A DNA stretch of 64,000 bases, taken from the NCBI GenBank assembly GCA_040386595.1, contig JAZKFE010000070.1, positions 1 to 64,000 on the forward strand. The letters run 5' to 3'. The notes below the pieces were generated by a model. It ran no database searches. It saw nothing but the letters and a program-made list of their open reading frames with translations, and was not told the origin of the DNA. How positions within the stretch are numbered: the first letter of the stretch is position 1; every line of letters starts with the position of its first letter. Shown piece after piece: positions 18,671 to 25,574 of the stretch. A program made the translations under genes and the position numbers. This DNA is from JAKFVC01 sp040386595 (GTDB taxonomy: Bacteria; Planctomycetota; Planctomycetia; Planctomycetales; Planctomycetaceae).

Positions 18671-19737
18671 GATCACCAACCATGACCGAGCGGTCGTCTG
18701 CAACACTTTTGCCGTGGGATCAGCTTCAACAGCGGCAGCCACCCACTGAGGATCATGTAGCCAATCCGCCGCGCACTCGGCCGGGACGAATCGTCTCAGC
18801 CCCAAGGCCAGCCGTCCCATCGTGTATCGAGCATTCAGATCCTGTAGCGGACGGCAAATGATCTCGCCTTCTGGGGTGCGATACCGCATGGCGTCGATCC
18901 CCATCGGTCCCCAATACCCTTGCTGCTGCACGCGATCCGCCACCTGACGAGTCGCCTCCACTGCGGGTTGCCACTCAGTCAGTGCATCGGGGGAGCAGGT
19001 CAACCGGCTGCCGCGGTAGGTCCCCGACGCATCAGTTAACAGCGGTGTGATTCCGACTAATTGCGGTTCCCCCGAGCGGGGCACGTCCCACTGCAGACCG
19101 GCTTCTTCAATGCGTTCGACCCAAGGTTCAAACACCAATCCCGCCGAGTGTGCGAACCGCTTCCGAGCCCAATTGAGAACGGGTTCGCTGACCAGGGGCC
19201 CTCGTCCCAGGCTGCGTTCACGGCCTGCCATGCCAAAGTTGGCTTTCAAGACCCAGCCCGCTCCGTCGGTGGCCTGATTCGCCACATGCGAGGTCAGTTC
19301 ATCCACAGAATGCAGCACGGTGGAACCGGGCAAGGCAATTCCCAATTCGTGCTCCAGCTCCCAGCGGAAGATCCGGCTATTGACGTATCGGACGGTCTCG
19401 ATCGGTGGAGCAGGGCAGGACCAGCCGTGGCTTTGGCCCCAAGTCACAAGGCCTGCCGTCCAACCCCAGGGGACTAATTCCCAATCGGTACCAAGCGGCA
19501 ATTCGCGTTCCTGGGAAATGAACCGAGGCAGGCTGTGACCTTGGTTTCGTAGGNNNNNNNNNNAAAGTCGAATGCAGGGATGCCAGTTGGCGACCAGATG
19601 ACATCATCCGCAGCGGCGACCGACAGCCATGCCGACACCAGGTCGGCAGCCAGATGCTGTACCTCGGGAGAAAGCTTTCGCGGTCCTGACGCCAGTTCGT
19701 GTTCGAAATCAAAGTTTCCCACAAACACGCGTGGCAC
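18653..19737 (-). CDS. ATP-grasp domain protein, interrupted by an assembly gap
   Basis: Two reading-frame pieces appear to be one gene: residues from 19737 down to 19564 (start MPRVFVGNFDFEHELA) and from 19553 down to 18653. Ten N bases separate them, and the frames differ by one, so the true gap length is not 10. The C-terminal piece has ATP-grasp features: GWVLKANFGMAGR, GLVFEPWVER, and YWGPMGIDAMRY followed by PLQDLNARYTMGR, which supplies the metal-binding Asp and Asn. The ligation substrate is unknown. The last residues SESKP and the TAG stop are encoded by repeat copy B, and copy C lies 48 bp before the start. Confidence 0.75.
19554..19563. other. Assembly gap (10 N)
   Basis: Ten undetermined bases inside the ATP-grasp gene. 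The flanking reading frames are open right up to the gap on both sides but are not in phase with each other, so the number of N bases is a placeholder. Confidence 0.99.
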
Positions 19738-19784
19738 AAGTGGCTTTCAGAGAAGAGGCGGTCAACGGGATGCGAGACTCGTTG

Positions 19785-19911
19785 ATAGTCGTTGTTCGCT
19801 CCGCGAACATAACGCGCTCGCAGTGGCGAGGTGGGATTTGCGCTGAAGTTGAATGCGAATTCCAGCCGGCCACTGAGAATCCGTTCTGTTCGCGGAGCGA
19901 ACAACGACTAT
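19785..19911. repeat. Palindromic element copy C, inverted relative to B
   Basis: A 127-bp element with perfect 24-bp terminal inverted repeats (ATAGTCGTTGTTCGCTCCGC plus GAAC, and its complement at 19888-19911). The core is the reverse complement of copy B. It sits between the ATP-grasp start (19737) and the 3' end of glyA (20026). Confidence 0.92.
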
Positions 19912-19943
19912 GGTTCTGCAGAGCCTCACCTTCGGAAATTTTC

Positions 19944-19973
19944 ACGGCGGTGTCACAATAGTGACACCGCCGT
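19944..19973. terminator. Strong stem-loop after glyA
   Basis: A perfect 13-bp stem (ACGGCGGTGTCAC / GTGACACCGCCGT) with the loop AATA, 53 bp past the glyA stop. The plus strand has a TTTTTCTT tract after the stem; the minus strand has only a short mixed tract, so it may work mainly as a 3'-end stabiliser for glyA and as a terminator for plus-strand transcription. Confidence 0.75.
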
Positions 19974-20025
19974 TTTTCTTCGTGAGATCAATGTTCCGAT
20001 CTCGATCTAACTTTGAGGCTGGTCA

Positions 20026-21270
20026 CTAGACCGTAATCCCCGGGACGGGGTACGTCTTCGTGAATTCGCGGATCTCATTCTTGACCTTGGCAATGACGGT
20101 CGGATTCTCTGGGCTCTTGAAGATCTCTAGAATCCAGGCCCCTACCTTCCGCATTTCGTCGGCCTTCATGCCGCGTGTCGTCAGGGCAGCGGTCCCCAGC
20201 CGGATACCGCTGGGGTCGAGCGGTTTGCGTTGATCGTAGGGGATCATGTTCTTGTTAGCTGTGATGCCAGCATGGTCCAGAGCCGCTTCGGCGATCTTGC
20301 CCGTGAGGCCCACGGAAGTGACGTCGCACAGCATCAGGTGGTTGTCGGTACCGCCGCTCGCCAGGCGCACGCCACCGGCCATCAAGGTCTCGGCCAAAGT
20401 CTTGGCGTTGATGATGATCTGCTGGCCATATTCTTTGAAGGAGGGCTGCAAGGCTTCGTTGTAGCAGACGGCCTTGGCGGCGATCACGTGCATCAATGGG
20501 CCACCCTGCATGCCGGGGAAGACGCTCCGGTCGAGGTCCTTGGCGAACTTCTCACGGCAGATGACCATACCCGACCGCGGACCGCGGAGAGTCTTGTGCG
20601 TGGTGGAGGTCACGAAGTCAGCAACCGGGACCGGGTTGTCGTGCAAGCCAGCGGCAACCAGACCCGAATAGTGAGCCATGTCGACCATCAACAGGGCGCC
20701 CACTTCTTCAGCGATTTCGGCGAACTTCCCGTGGGGGATTTCACGCGGGTAAGCACTCGCCCCTGCGACGATTAGCTTCGGCTTATGTTCGCGAGCCAGG
20801 CGGGCGACGGCGTCGAAGTCGATGCGATGATCGTCTTCACGCACGCCGTAATGAATCGGGTTGTATAACTGGCCGGAGAAATTCAGATTCATTCCGTGCG
20901 TCAGGTGTCCGCCGTGGGCCAGGTTCATGGCCAGGAACGTATCGCCAGGCTTCAGGACGGTCAGGTAGACCGACATGTTGGCTTGAGAACCTGAGTGAGG
21001 CTGAACGTTGACGTGTTCGCCTCCGAACAGTTGCTTGGCTCGGTCCCGCGCCAACGTCTCGACCACATCAACATATTCGCATCCGCCGTAGTACCGGCGG
21101 CCAGGGTAACCTTCGGCGTATTTGTTGGTCAGAATGGTTCCGGCAGCTTCCAGCACTGCGGCGCTCGTGTAGTTTTCCGAAGCGATCAACTCCAGACCTT
21201 CCACCTGACGAACCTGTTCGTGTTTCAGGGCGGACCAGAGGGCGGGATCAGCAGTTTGGAGCGCGGACAT
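20026..21270 (-). CDS. glyA: Serine hydroxymethyltransferase
   Basis: A 414-residue PLP enzyme that converts serine and tetrahydrofolate to glycine and methylene-tetrahydrofolate. It has the YAEGYPGRRYYGGCE substrate motif, the PLP-lysine motif TSTTHKTLRGPRSG and the GMNLNFSG region. The length agrees with bacterial GlyA (about 415). I chose the ATG at 21270 (MSALQTADP) because it matches the usual start of the family; the open frame runs up to 21393. Its stop is followed by a strong stem-loop. It is divergent from the BRCT-MerR-TPR gene. Confidence 0.96.
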   Translation of the reverse strand: MSALQTADPALWSALKHEQVRQVEGLELIASENYTSAAVLEAAGTILTNKYAEGYPGRRYYGGCEYVDVVETLARDRAKQLFGGEHVNVQPHSGSQANMSVYLTVLKPGDTFLAMNLAHGGHLTHGMNLNFSGQLYNPIHYGVREDDHRIDFDAVARLAREHKPKLIVAGASAYPREIPHGKFAEIAEEVGALLMVDMAHYSGLVAAGLHDNPVPVADFVTSTTHKTLRGPRSGMVICREKFAKDLDRSVFPGMQGGPLMHVIAAKAVCYNEALQPSFKEYGQQIIINAKTLAETLMAGGVRLASGGTDNHLMLCDVTSVGLTGKIAEAALDHAGITANKNMIPYDQRKPLDPSGIRLGTAALTTRGMKADEMRKVGAWILEIFKSPENPTVIAKVKNEIREFTKTYPVPGITV

Positions 21271-21757
21271 CAAAGAACCTGACCTTTCGAGTAACGTTTT
21301 ACCGGAGCTGTAACGATTGCTCTGGTTGAGAGTTATGTTGAAGCTGGCACGTCGGGCAAGCGGTAACCCTAGGGGGAGCCATTTGTCCGGCATCTTTACG
21401 GCCGGCCTGTGCGGCGAATTGCGGACGACAGGTTTTTGAAAAATGTCGCCTGTCGCTGCGATCTGAGTCGCCTCAGGGGGGACCGGAGAGTCCCGCTCTG
21501 CGGTGTGCTGGCGATCCGGAGATTGCTTGGGTTCGGCCGACGGTAAGTATATACCGGAGTTCCGCCCAAAGGCTACTCACCTGACATGTGGGAGGGTATG
21601 CTCTTTGTCGAGGGCATTGCAGGCCGAATTTCCGGCGGATTTGACGGAAACTTGGCGTATGAAAAATACGCTGCTGCGTCGTTCGGCCGGTGGGATGACC
21701 GGCAATAAGCCATGCGACTGGACGTTCGTTAACACAGATATTCAACCAGTTCATTTT
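21271..21757. promoter_or_regulatory. Divergent intergenic region between glyA and the BRCT-MerR-TPR gene
   Basis: About 490 bp that must hold both promoters. Near 21430-21460 there is an imperfect stem (CGACAGG and CCTGTCG about 16 bases apart, with a T/A-rich inner part). The glyA leader is therefore potentially long and structured, but I do not recognise a known riboswitch class. Confidence 0.4.
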
Positions 21758-22960
21758 ATGATTGATTCTCTCGCCAGCTTGCCAACCCAGCCCACCCTCC
21801 AGGGCGAGCGTGTGGCCTTTACCGGGACGTTGGCCTCGATGACCCATCGCCAAGCCAGCCAATTGGCAGAAACGCATGGGGGAACGGCCTCGCAACATCT
21901 CAGCAAAAGCACCACGATGCTGGTCATCGGGGACGAAGGTTGGCCGCTGGAATCGGACGGAACGCCATCGGCGAAACTGGAGCAAGCCAACCGGCTGCGT
22001 GACGAAGGCCAGGCATTACGAATTGTCAGCGAATCGGACTGGTTAGGAATTCTGGGGCTGCATGACCGGATCGACGAAGTTCGCCGCCACTACACTCCCG
22101 CCATGCTCAGCCAGATGCTGGATGTCCCCGTGACGGCAATCCGGCTATGGGAACGTTGCGGCCTGATTCAACCGGCCAAGCAAGTCATGCGGTTGGCTTA
22201 TTTTGATTTTCGCGAAGTCGCCAGTGCCCGCCGCCTGCATGAACTCTTGAAAACAGGCGTTTCCCGGCGGCAGATTACCGACAGCTTAAAGCATCTCCGG
22301 AATTGGGTGGGAGGAACCGAACGTCCGCTGGCTCAGCTGGAATTGCTGGCGGATGACGGCGAACTGGTCTATCGCGACGAGGCTGGGCCCGTCGATCCCC
22401 GTTCTGGTCAACGGCTGTTTGATTTCGATGCCTCGCCTGAAGCGGACACCGATGATTCTGAGCCCACGACCCTCTCGTTGACTCGGTCTGATGAAGCGAT
22501 TCAAGCCAAGTGGTCGGCCGAAGACTGGTTTCGTCAGGCCAATCGCTGCCTGGAAGAAAGCCGTCTGTCAGATGCTGTGGAAGCGTTTCGCCTCTGTCTG
22601 CTGGAATGGGCCGATCATGCAGAAGTCCATTTCCAATTGGCCGACACGCTGTTTCGCCAGGACAATCTGGCCGGCGCGCTGGAGCGTTACCACATGGCGG
22701 TTGAACTCGAGCCGAACTATCTCGAGGCGTGGACCCAGCTGGGGTGCGTTTATGCCGAGCGTCAAGAATGGGACGCAGCCCAGAATGCCTTCCGGATTGC
22801 TCTCGATCTGCACTCGGACTACCCCGACGCCCATTGGCACCTGGCCCAGGCATTAGAACGCCAGGGGGATAAGTTGGCAGCACGGCCTCACTGGGAGGCC
22901 TATCTCAAGTTTGACCAGCGTGGTCCCTGGGCCGATATTGCCCGAGAACATCTGGAGTAA
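21758..22960 (+). CDS. BRCT-MerR-TPR fusion protein
   Basis: A 400-residue protein with three parts. Residues 10-90 look like a BRCT domain of the DNA-ligase/replication-factor-C kind (LQGERVAFTGTLASMTHRQA, then ETHGGTASQHLSKSTTMLVIG). Residues 110-185 look like a MerR-type helix-turn-helix (YTPAMLSQMLDVPVTAIRLW, then AYFDFREVASARRLHELL). Residues 250-400 form TPR units (ADDWFRQAN-like, HAEVHFQLADTLFRQ, LEAWTQLGCVYAERQEWD, DAHWHLAQALERQGD). It may be a DNA-binding regulator that responds to DNA structure or to a partner protein. Start: ATG at 21758; an upstream in-frame ATG at 21659 is possible. Confidence 0.75.
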   Translation: MIDSLASLPTQPTLQGERVAFTGTLASMTHRQASQLAETHGGTASQHLSKSTTMLVIGDEGWPLESDGTPSAKLEQANRLRDEGQALRIVSESDWLGILGLHDRIDEVRRHYTPAMLSQMLDVPVTAIRLWERCGLIQPAKQVMRLAYFDFREVASARRLHELLKTGVSRRQITDSLKHLRNWVGGTERPLAQLELLADDGELVYRDEAGPVDPRSGQRLFDFDASPEADTDDSEPTTLSLTRSDEAIQAKWSAEDWFRQANRCLEESRLSDAVEAFRLCLLEWADHAEVHFQLADTLFRQDNLAGALERYHMAVELEPNYLEAWTQLGCVYAERQEWDAAQNAFRIALDLHSDYPDAHWHLAQALERQGDKLAARPHWEAYLKFDQRGPWADIAREHLE

Positions 22961-23036
22961 TTTCCCCGTAGCCTGACTCAGAAATTCGGGCTAGCGGGAT
23001 GATTTTTTTGTTCAGTGGAGCTGCGAAAACTATGAT

Positions 23037-23138
23037 GCAGGCGAGCCGGGCGGCGTCAGCCCCCGGATTCTTTTTCGCACTGTGCGTCGCCTGCTTCAAC
23101 CGCAAAATCCCGGGGCTTACGCCGCCGGGCTCGCCTGC
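23037..23138. repeat. Palindromic repeat GCAGGCGAGCCGGGCGG family
   Basis: Inverted arms of 33 bp with two mismatches (23037-23069 and 23106-23138), beginning GCAGGCGAGCCGGGCGGCGT. It lies between two convergent genes, 77 bp after the stop at 22960 and before the stop at 23158, so it could terminate both. A partial copy of the CGTAGCC repeat family (about 22967-22996) lies just before it. Confidence 0.85.
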
Positions 23139-23157
23139 GTCGTTCATGCACATTGAC

Positions 23158-23400
23158 TTAGTGGCTGGCGTGAGCTTCTGCCACGGGGGCATCGCTGTTG
23201 TTGGCTTTCATCGCCCCAAACGCCCACCACGAGACGAAGGCCATGGCCAGCAGCGAATAGAAGAAGAAGGCCACGAGCAACTTACAAATGTTGGTGCCGG
23301 CTTCGGCGTCATCGGCGCGGAAGGTCGAAATGTCCGCCTTGTCAAACGGTTCGTCCGGAGCGATCGCGTCGGCATGTTCGGCGGTGGCTGATTCTGACAT
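23158..23400 (-). CDS. Small single-pass membrane protein, hypothetical
   Basis: An 80-residue protein with an acidic N-terminal half (residues 1-37), one membrane helix (KLLVAFFFYSLLAMAFVSWW, about 40-60) and a short C-terminal tail ending in HASH. No family is recognised. The composition is like small accessory subunits of membrane complexes, but nothing nearby supports a specific one. Confidence 0.6.
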   Translation of the reverse strand: MSESATAEHADAIAPDEPFDKADISTFRADDAEAGTNICKLLVAFFFYSLLAMAFVSWWAFGAMKANNSDAPVAEAHASH

Positions 23401-23608
23401 TTGGATTCACTCCCACAACAATCGAAATTTCTTGTATTGGTAGAAGCCTCACGCCCGCTGCGGAGACCCTTGGTAAATTGAGTGCTGATCACTGGGTTAT
23501 CGGCAGTTCTTGACGGCTGCCTCAGAGCCAGATTCTCTGCATTCATTCTGCTGATTTCTACGGTGCCTGTCGAGCCAAGAAGCAGAAGCCATAACCATTT
23601 GTCATAAT

Positions 23609-24103
23609 TCAGCTTGTGGAATCAGGTGTCGCTGGCTGTTGCTCGCGATTGAGTTCCAGGAACTGCTCGCCCCAACGATATTCGTTTAAGAGCCCCGTCG
23701 TATCGCGTCCCAGGCACCAGTAGGCCAGCCAGATGGCTTCGATTGTGGCCAGTCCCGTTGCCGGATCTTCGAAGACCTTGGAAACGCGGGGGTAAGCGGT
23801 CTGCCAGGGGGGCAGGCTGCGAACCGGAATGTGTTGATATTGGGCCTCCATGGCCTCGGCCCAACGCCAAGTGCCGTCGAGAACCAGCAGGCCGAGGTGA
23901 TTGTCCGCAGGACTCAGCAGCGGGCCGCCGATCCCCAGTCGGACGTATTGACCCTCGGGAAGGATTGCCGGAAAATTTGCGCGGTACTGTGAGAATTCAA
24001 ACTCCGTTCGCCCGCGAAGCGGTTCCACCGAGCATTTTTTGCGGTTTTCTCGCGGGTGAACCACGATCACCGTCGGGGGATAAGCAGACATGTCTTCCGG
24101 CAT
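23609..24103 (-). CDS. Tsr3/DUF367-like aminocarboxypropyltransferase
   Basis: A 164-residue protein of the TDD superfamily, most like Tsr3. Features seen are HPRENRKKCSVEPLRGR near the N-terminus, LVLDGTWRWAEAM (the D-x-T-W-type motif), RSLPPWQTAYPR (compare the R-x-LP segment of Tsr3), LATIEAIWLA, and YRWGEQFLELNRE, which closely matches the C-terminal F-x-WG-x-x-FL-x-LN motif of Tsr3. Tsr3 transfers the 3-amino-3-carboxypropyl group of SAM to 18S rRNA in eukaryotes and archaea; the related TapT modifies bacterial tRNA. The target of this bacterial form is unknown. Confidence 0.72.
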   Translation of the reverse strand: MPEDMSAYPPTVIVVHPRENRKKCSVEPLRGRTEFEFSQYRANFPAILPEGQYVRLGIGGPLLSPADNHLGLLVLDGTWRWAEAMEAQYQHIPVRSLPPWQTAYPRVSKVFEDPATGLATIEAIWLAYWCLGRDTTGLLNEYRWGEQFLELNREQQPATPDSTS

Positions 24104-24270
24104 AGCAATTCGTGACCGAGTCCCAATGGGGCGAGTTGATAGTGGCGATGTTGCCAGCCGACCGAGTTAGGAAACCCGTTCAAGCATGCCCGCAACATGC
24201 GCGAAGCATGGTAGCAAATTCGGTAAACGGCTGCCCCTTCAGCGTGAGCGAGCGGTGTAAGCGAAAAAAG

Positions 24271-24744
24271 TCATCCCCCTTCGCAGGTCGCGACCGCTTG
24301 CATCGGGGGCATCGGGGGCATCGGGAAATCACACAGCGGAATACTTTCGCTGGGTTCGGCGAGGATTTCCGCGAGTGTTGAGTTTCGAAACGATGCTTCC
24401 ACCTGGGCGAGGGCGTTGTCCATCCGCTTATGGAGCGGGCACAGCCGGACTCCGTGTGCCGCCAGCCCTAAGGGGCATTCTTGTATCCGGCAGATCGGAT
24501 CGACGGCGTTCACGACCTCCAGAATCGTCAGCTGGTCGGGCGTCTTGACCAAAGTAATTCCGCCCCCCAGCCCACGCTGTGAATGCACGACTCCGCCCCG
24601 GCTCAATCCCTGTAATACCTTTGATAGATAGGCTTTAGGGACACGGGTTGCGGCTGCAATCTGATCGGTCGTACGCGCCACAGGGGCTTGTCCCGCCAGA
24701 AAACAAACCGCTCGCAGAGCGTACTCAACTGTCTGAGAAAACAT
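24271..24744 (-). CDS. Rrf2 family regulator with three conserved cysteines
   Basis: A 157-residue Rrf2-type transcription factor. The winged helix covers residues 1-80 (SQTVEYALRAVCFLA, then VPKAYLSKVLQGLSRGGVV and the RGLGGGITL wing). Cys85, Cys90 and Cys102 lie in the segment ICRIQECPLGLAAHGVRLCP, consistent with an iron-sulfur cluster as in NsrR, IscR and relatives. It is divergent from the protoglobin gene, and two palindromes with shared half-sites occupy the intergenic region, so it probably controls both genes and senses NO, oxygen or redox state. Confidence 0.88.
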   Translation of the reverse strand: MFSQTVEYALRAVCFLAGQAPVARTTDQIAAATRVPKAYLSKVLQGLSRGGVVHSQRGLGGGITLVKTPDQLTILEVVNAVDPICRIQECPLGLAAHGVRLCPLHKRMDNALAQVEASFRNSTLAEILAEPSESIPLCDFPMPPMPPMQAVATCEGG

Positions 24745-24767
24745 GATGTTTCACCGCAGAACTCTGT

Positions 24768-24789
24768 AATTGGACGTTGACATCCAATT
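24768..24789. promoter_or_regulatory. Candidate operator 1 for the Rrf2 regulator
   Basis: A palindrome with 7-bp arms AATTGGA and TCCAATT spaced by eight bases, 24 bp upstream of the regulator's start codon. The half-sites are identical to those of operator 2. Confidence 0.6.
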
Positions 24790-24811
24790 GTGGGTCGTTA
24801 TTCTTAAATTG

Positions 24812-24833
24812 AATTGGATATAGTTATCCAATT
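24812..24833. promoter_or_regulatory. Candidate operator 2 for the Rrf2 regulator
   Basis: A perfect palindrome with 9-bp arms AATTGGATA and TATCCAATT around TAGT, 43 bp upstream of the protoglobin start. The size and symmetry suit binding of a dimeric Rrf2 protein. Both operators lie within the 132 bp between the divergent genes. Confidence 0.65.
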
Positions 24834-24876
24834 ATCATCGTGGGCAGATCGATGTCAACTTCGTAGGGATCTTTCG

Positions 24877-25473
24877 ATGCAGCATATTAACGAACGGCAG
24901 CTGGAAAACGACTTGGGGTATCGCTTTAAGTATCTGGCCGAGTTCATGGAGTTGGGGGCTGGCGATATTGCGGCCATTCACGGGTCGGCCGCATTGTTGG
25001 CTCCCCTGGTTCCGGGACTCGTTGATGCTGTCTATGTAAAGCTCTTTAACTACGACGCAACCAAGCGTCATTTTGTGCCGCCGCAGACCGGGTTTGAAGG
25101 GGCGCTGCCTACCAGTTTGGACTCGTTGACTCTCGATGATGAAGTCATCCAATTTCGCAAGAATCATTTGGGCCGGTATCTGACGACGTTGGTCACGCGT
25201 GCCTACGATAGCAAAATGGTGGAATATCTGGATATGGTCGGCAAGATGCATACGCCCTTGGCAGGTAAGTCCAGCTTGTCTGTGCCGTTGGTCCAGATGA
25301 ATGCCTTAATGGGTTATGTCGCAGATGCCTTGATCAACACGATCTTCAGTTTGGGGCTCGACCATGATACCACAGTTTGTACAGTGCGTGCCTTTAATAA
25401 GCTGTTGTGGTTGCAAAATGATTTGATCACCCGTCACTATCAAGCCGCGCCTGAAGTGAAGTCTGCGATCTAA
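24877..25473 (+). CDS. Protoglobin
   Basis: A 198-residue haem protein of the protoglobin/globin-coupled-sensor fold without a signalling domain. It has the expected long N-terminal region with a pre-A helix, the FNYDATKRHF segment, and His125 in GKMHTPLAG as the likely proximal ligand (F8). The start ATG at 24877 is preceded by AGGGAT; an in-frame ATG at 24814 lies inside operator 2 and is rejected. Protoglobins bind O2, CO and NO. The divergent Rrf2 regulator and the following haem-protein gene suggest a role in NO or oxygen response. Confidence 0.88.
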   Translation: MQHINERQLENDLGYRFKYLAEFMELGAGDIAAIHGSAALLAPLVPGLVDAVYVKLFNYDATKRHFVPPQTGFEGALPTSLDSLTLDDEVIQFRKNHLGRYLTTLVTRAYDSKMVEYLDMVGKMHTPLAGKSSLSVPLVQMNALMGYVADALINTIFSLGLDHDTTVCTVRAFNKLLWLQNDLITRHYQAAPEVKSAI

Positions 25474-25574
25474 AGAGGTCGTAGTGGAAAGAGATGGGGC
25501 AAACATCGACTAACTGAATCAACCCACGCCGAAGTCTTATTGTTTGTCCCCCCTCATTGCTGGAGGAATTCGGA

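Noticed and set aside
19377..19904. A 175-residue frame reading through the N gap on the minus strand
   Set aside because: It is a mix of frames: the conserved ATP-grasp sequence is in other phases on both sides of the gap, and the upstream part is the repeat.
18516..19911. Composite transposon carrying the ATP-grasp gene
   Set aside because: No transposase is present, no direct target duplication could be seen around the outer ends, and the repeat is also found singly elsewhere. It is kept only as a question in the findings.
21271..21500. A possible glycine or folate riboswitch before glyA
   Set aside because: Only a short imperfect stem could be seen. None of the conserved core sequences of known glycine, SAM or THF riboswitches was recognised.
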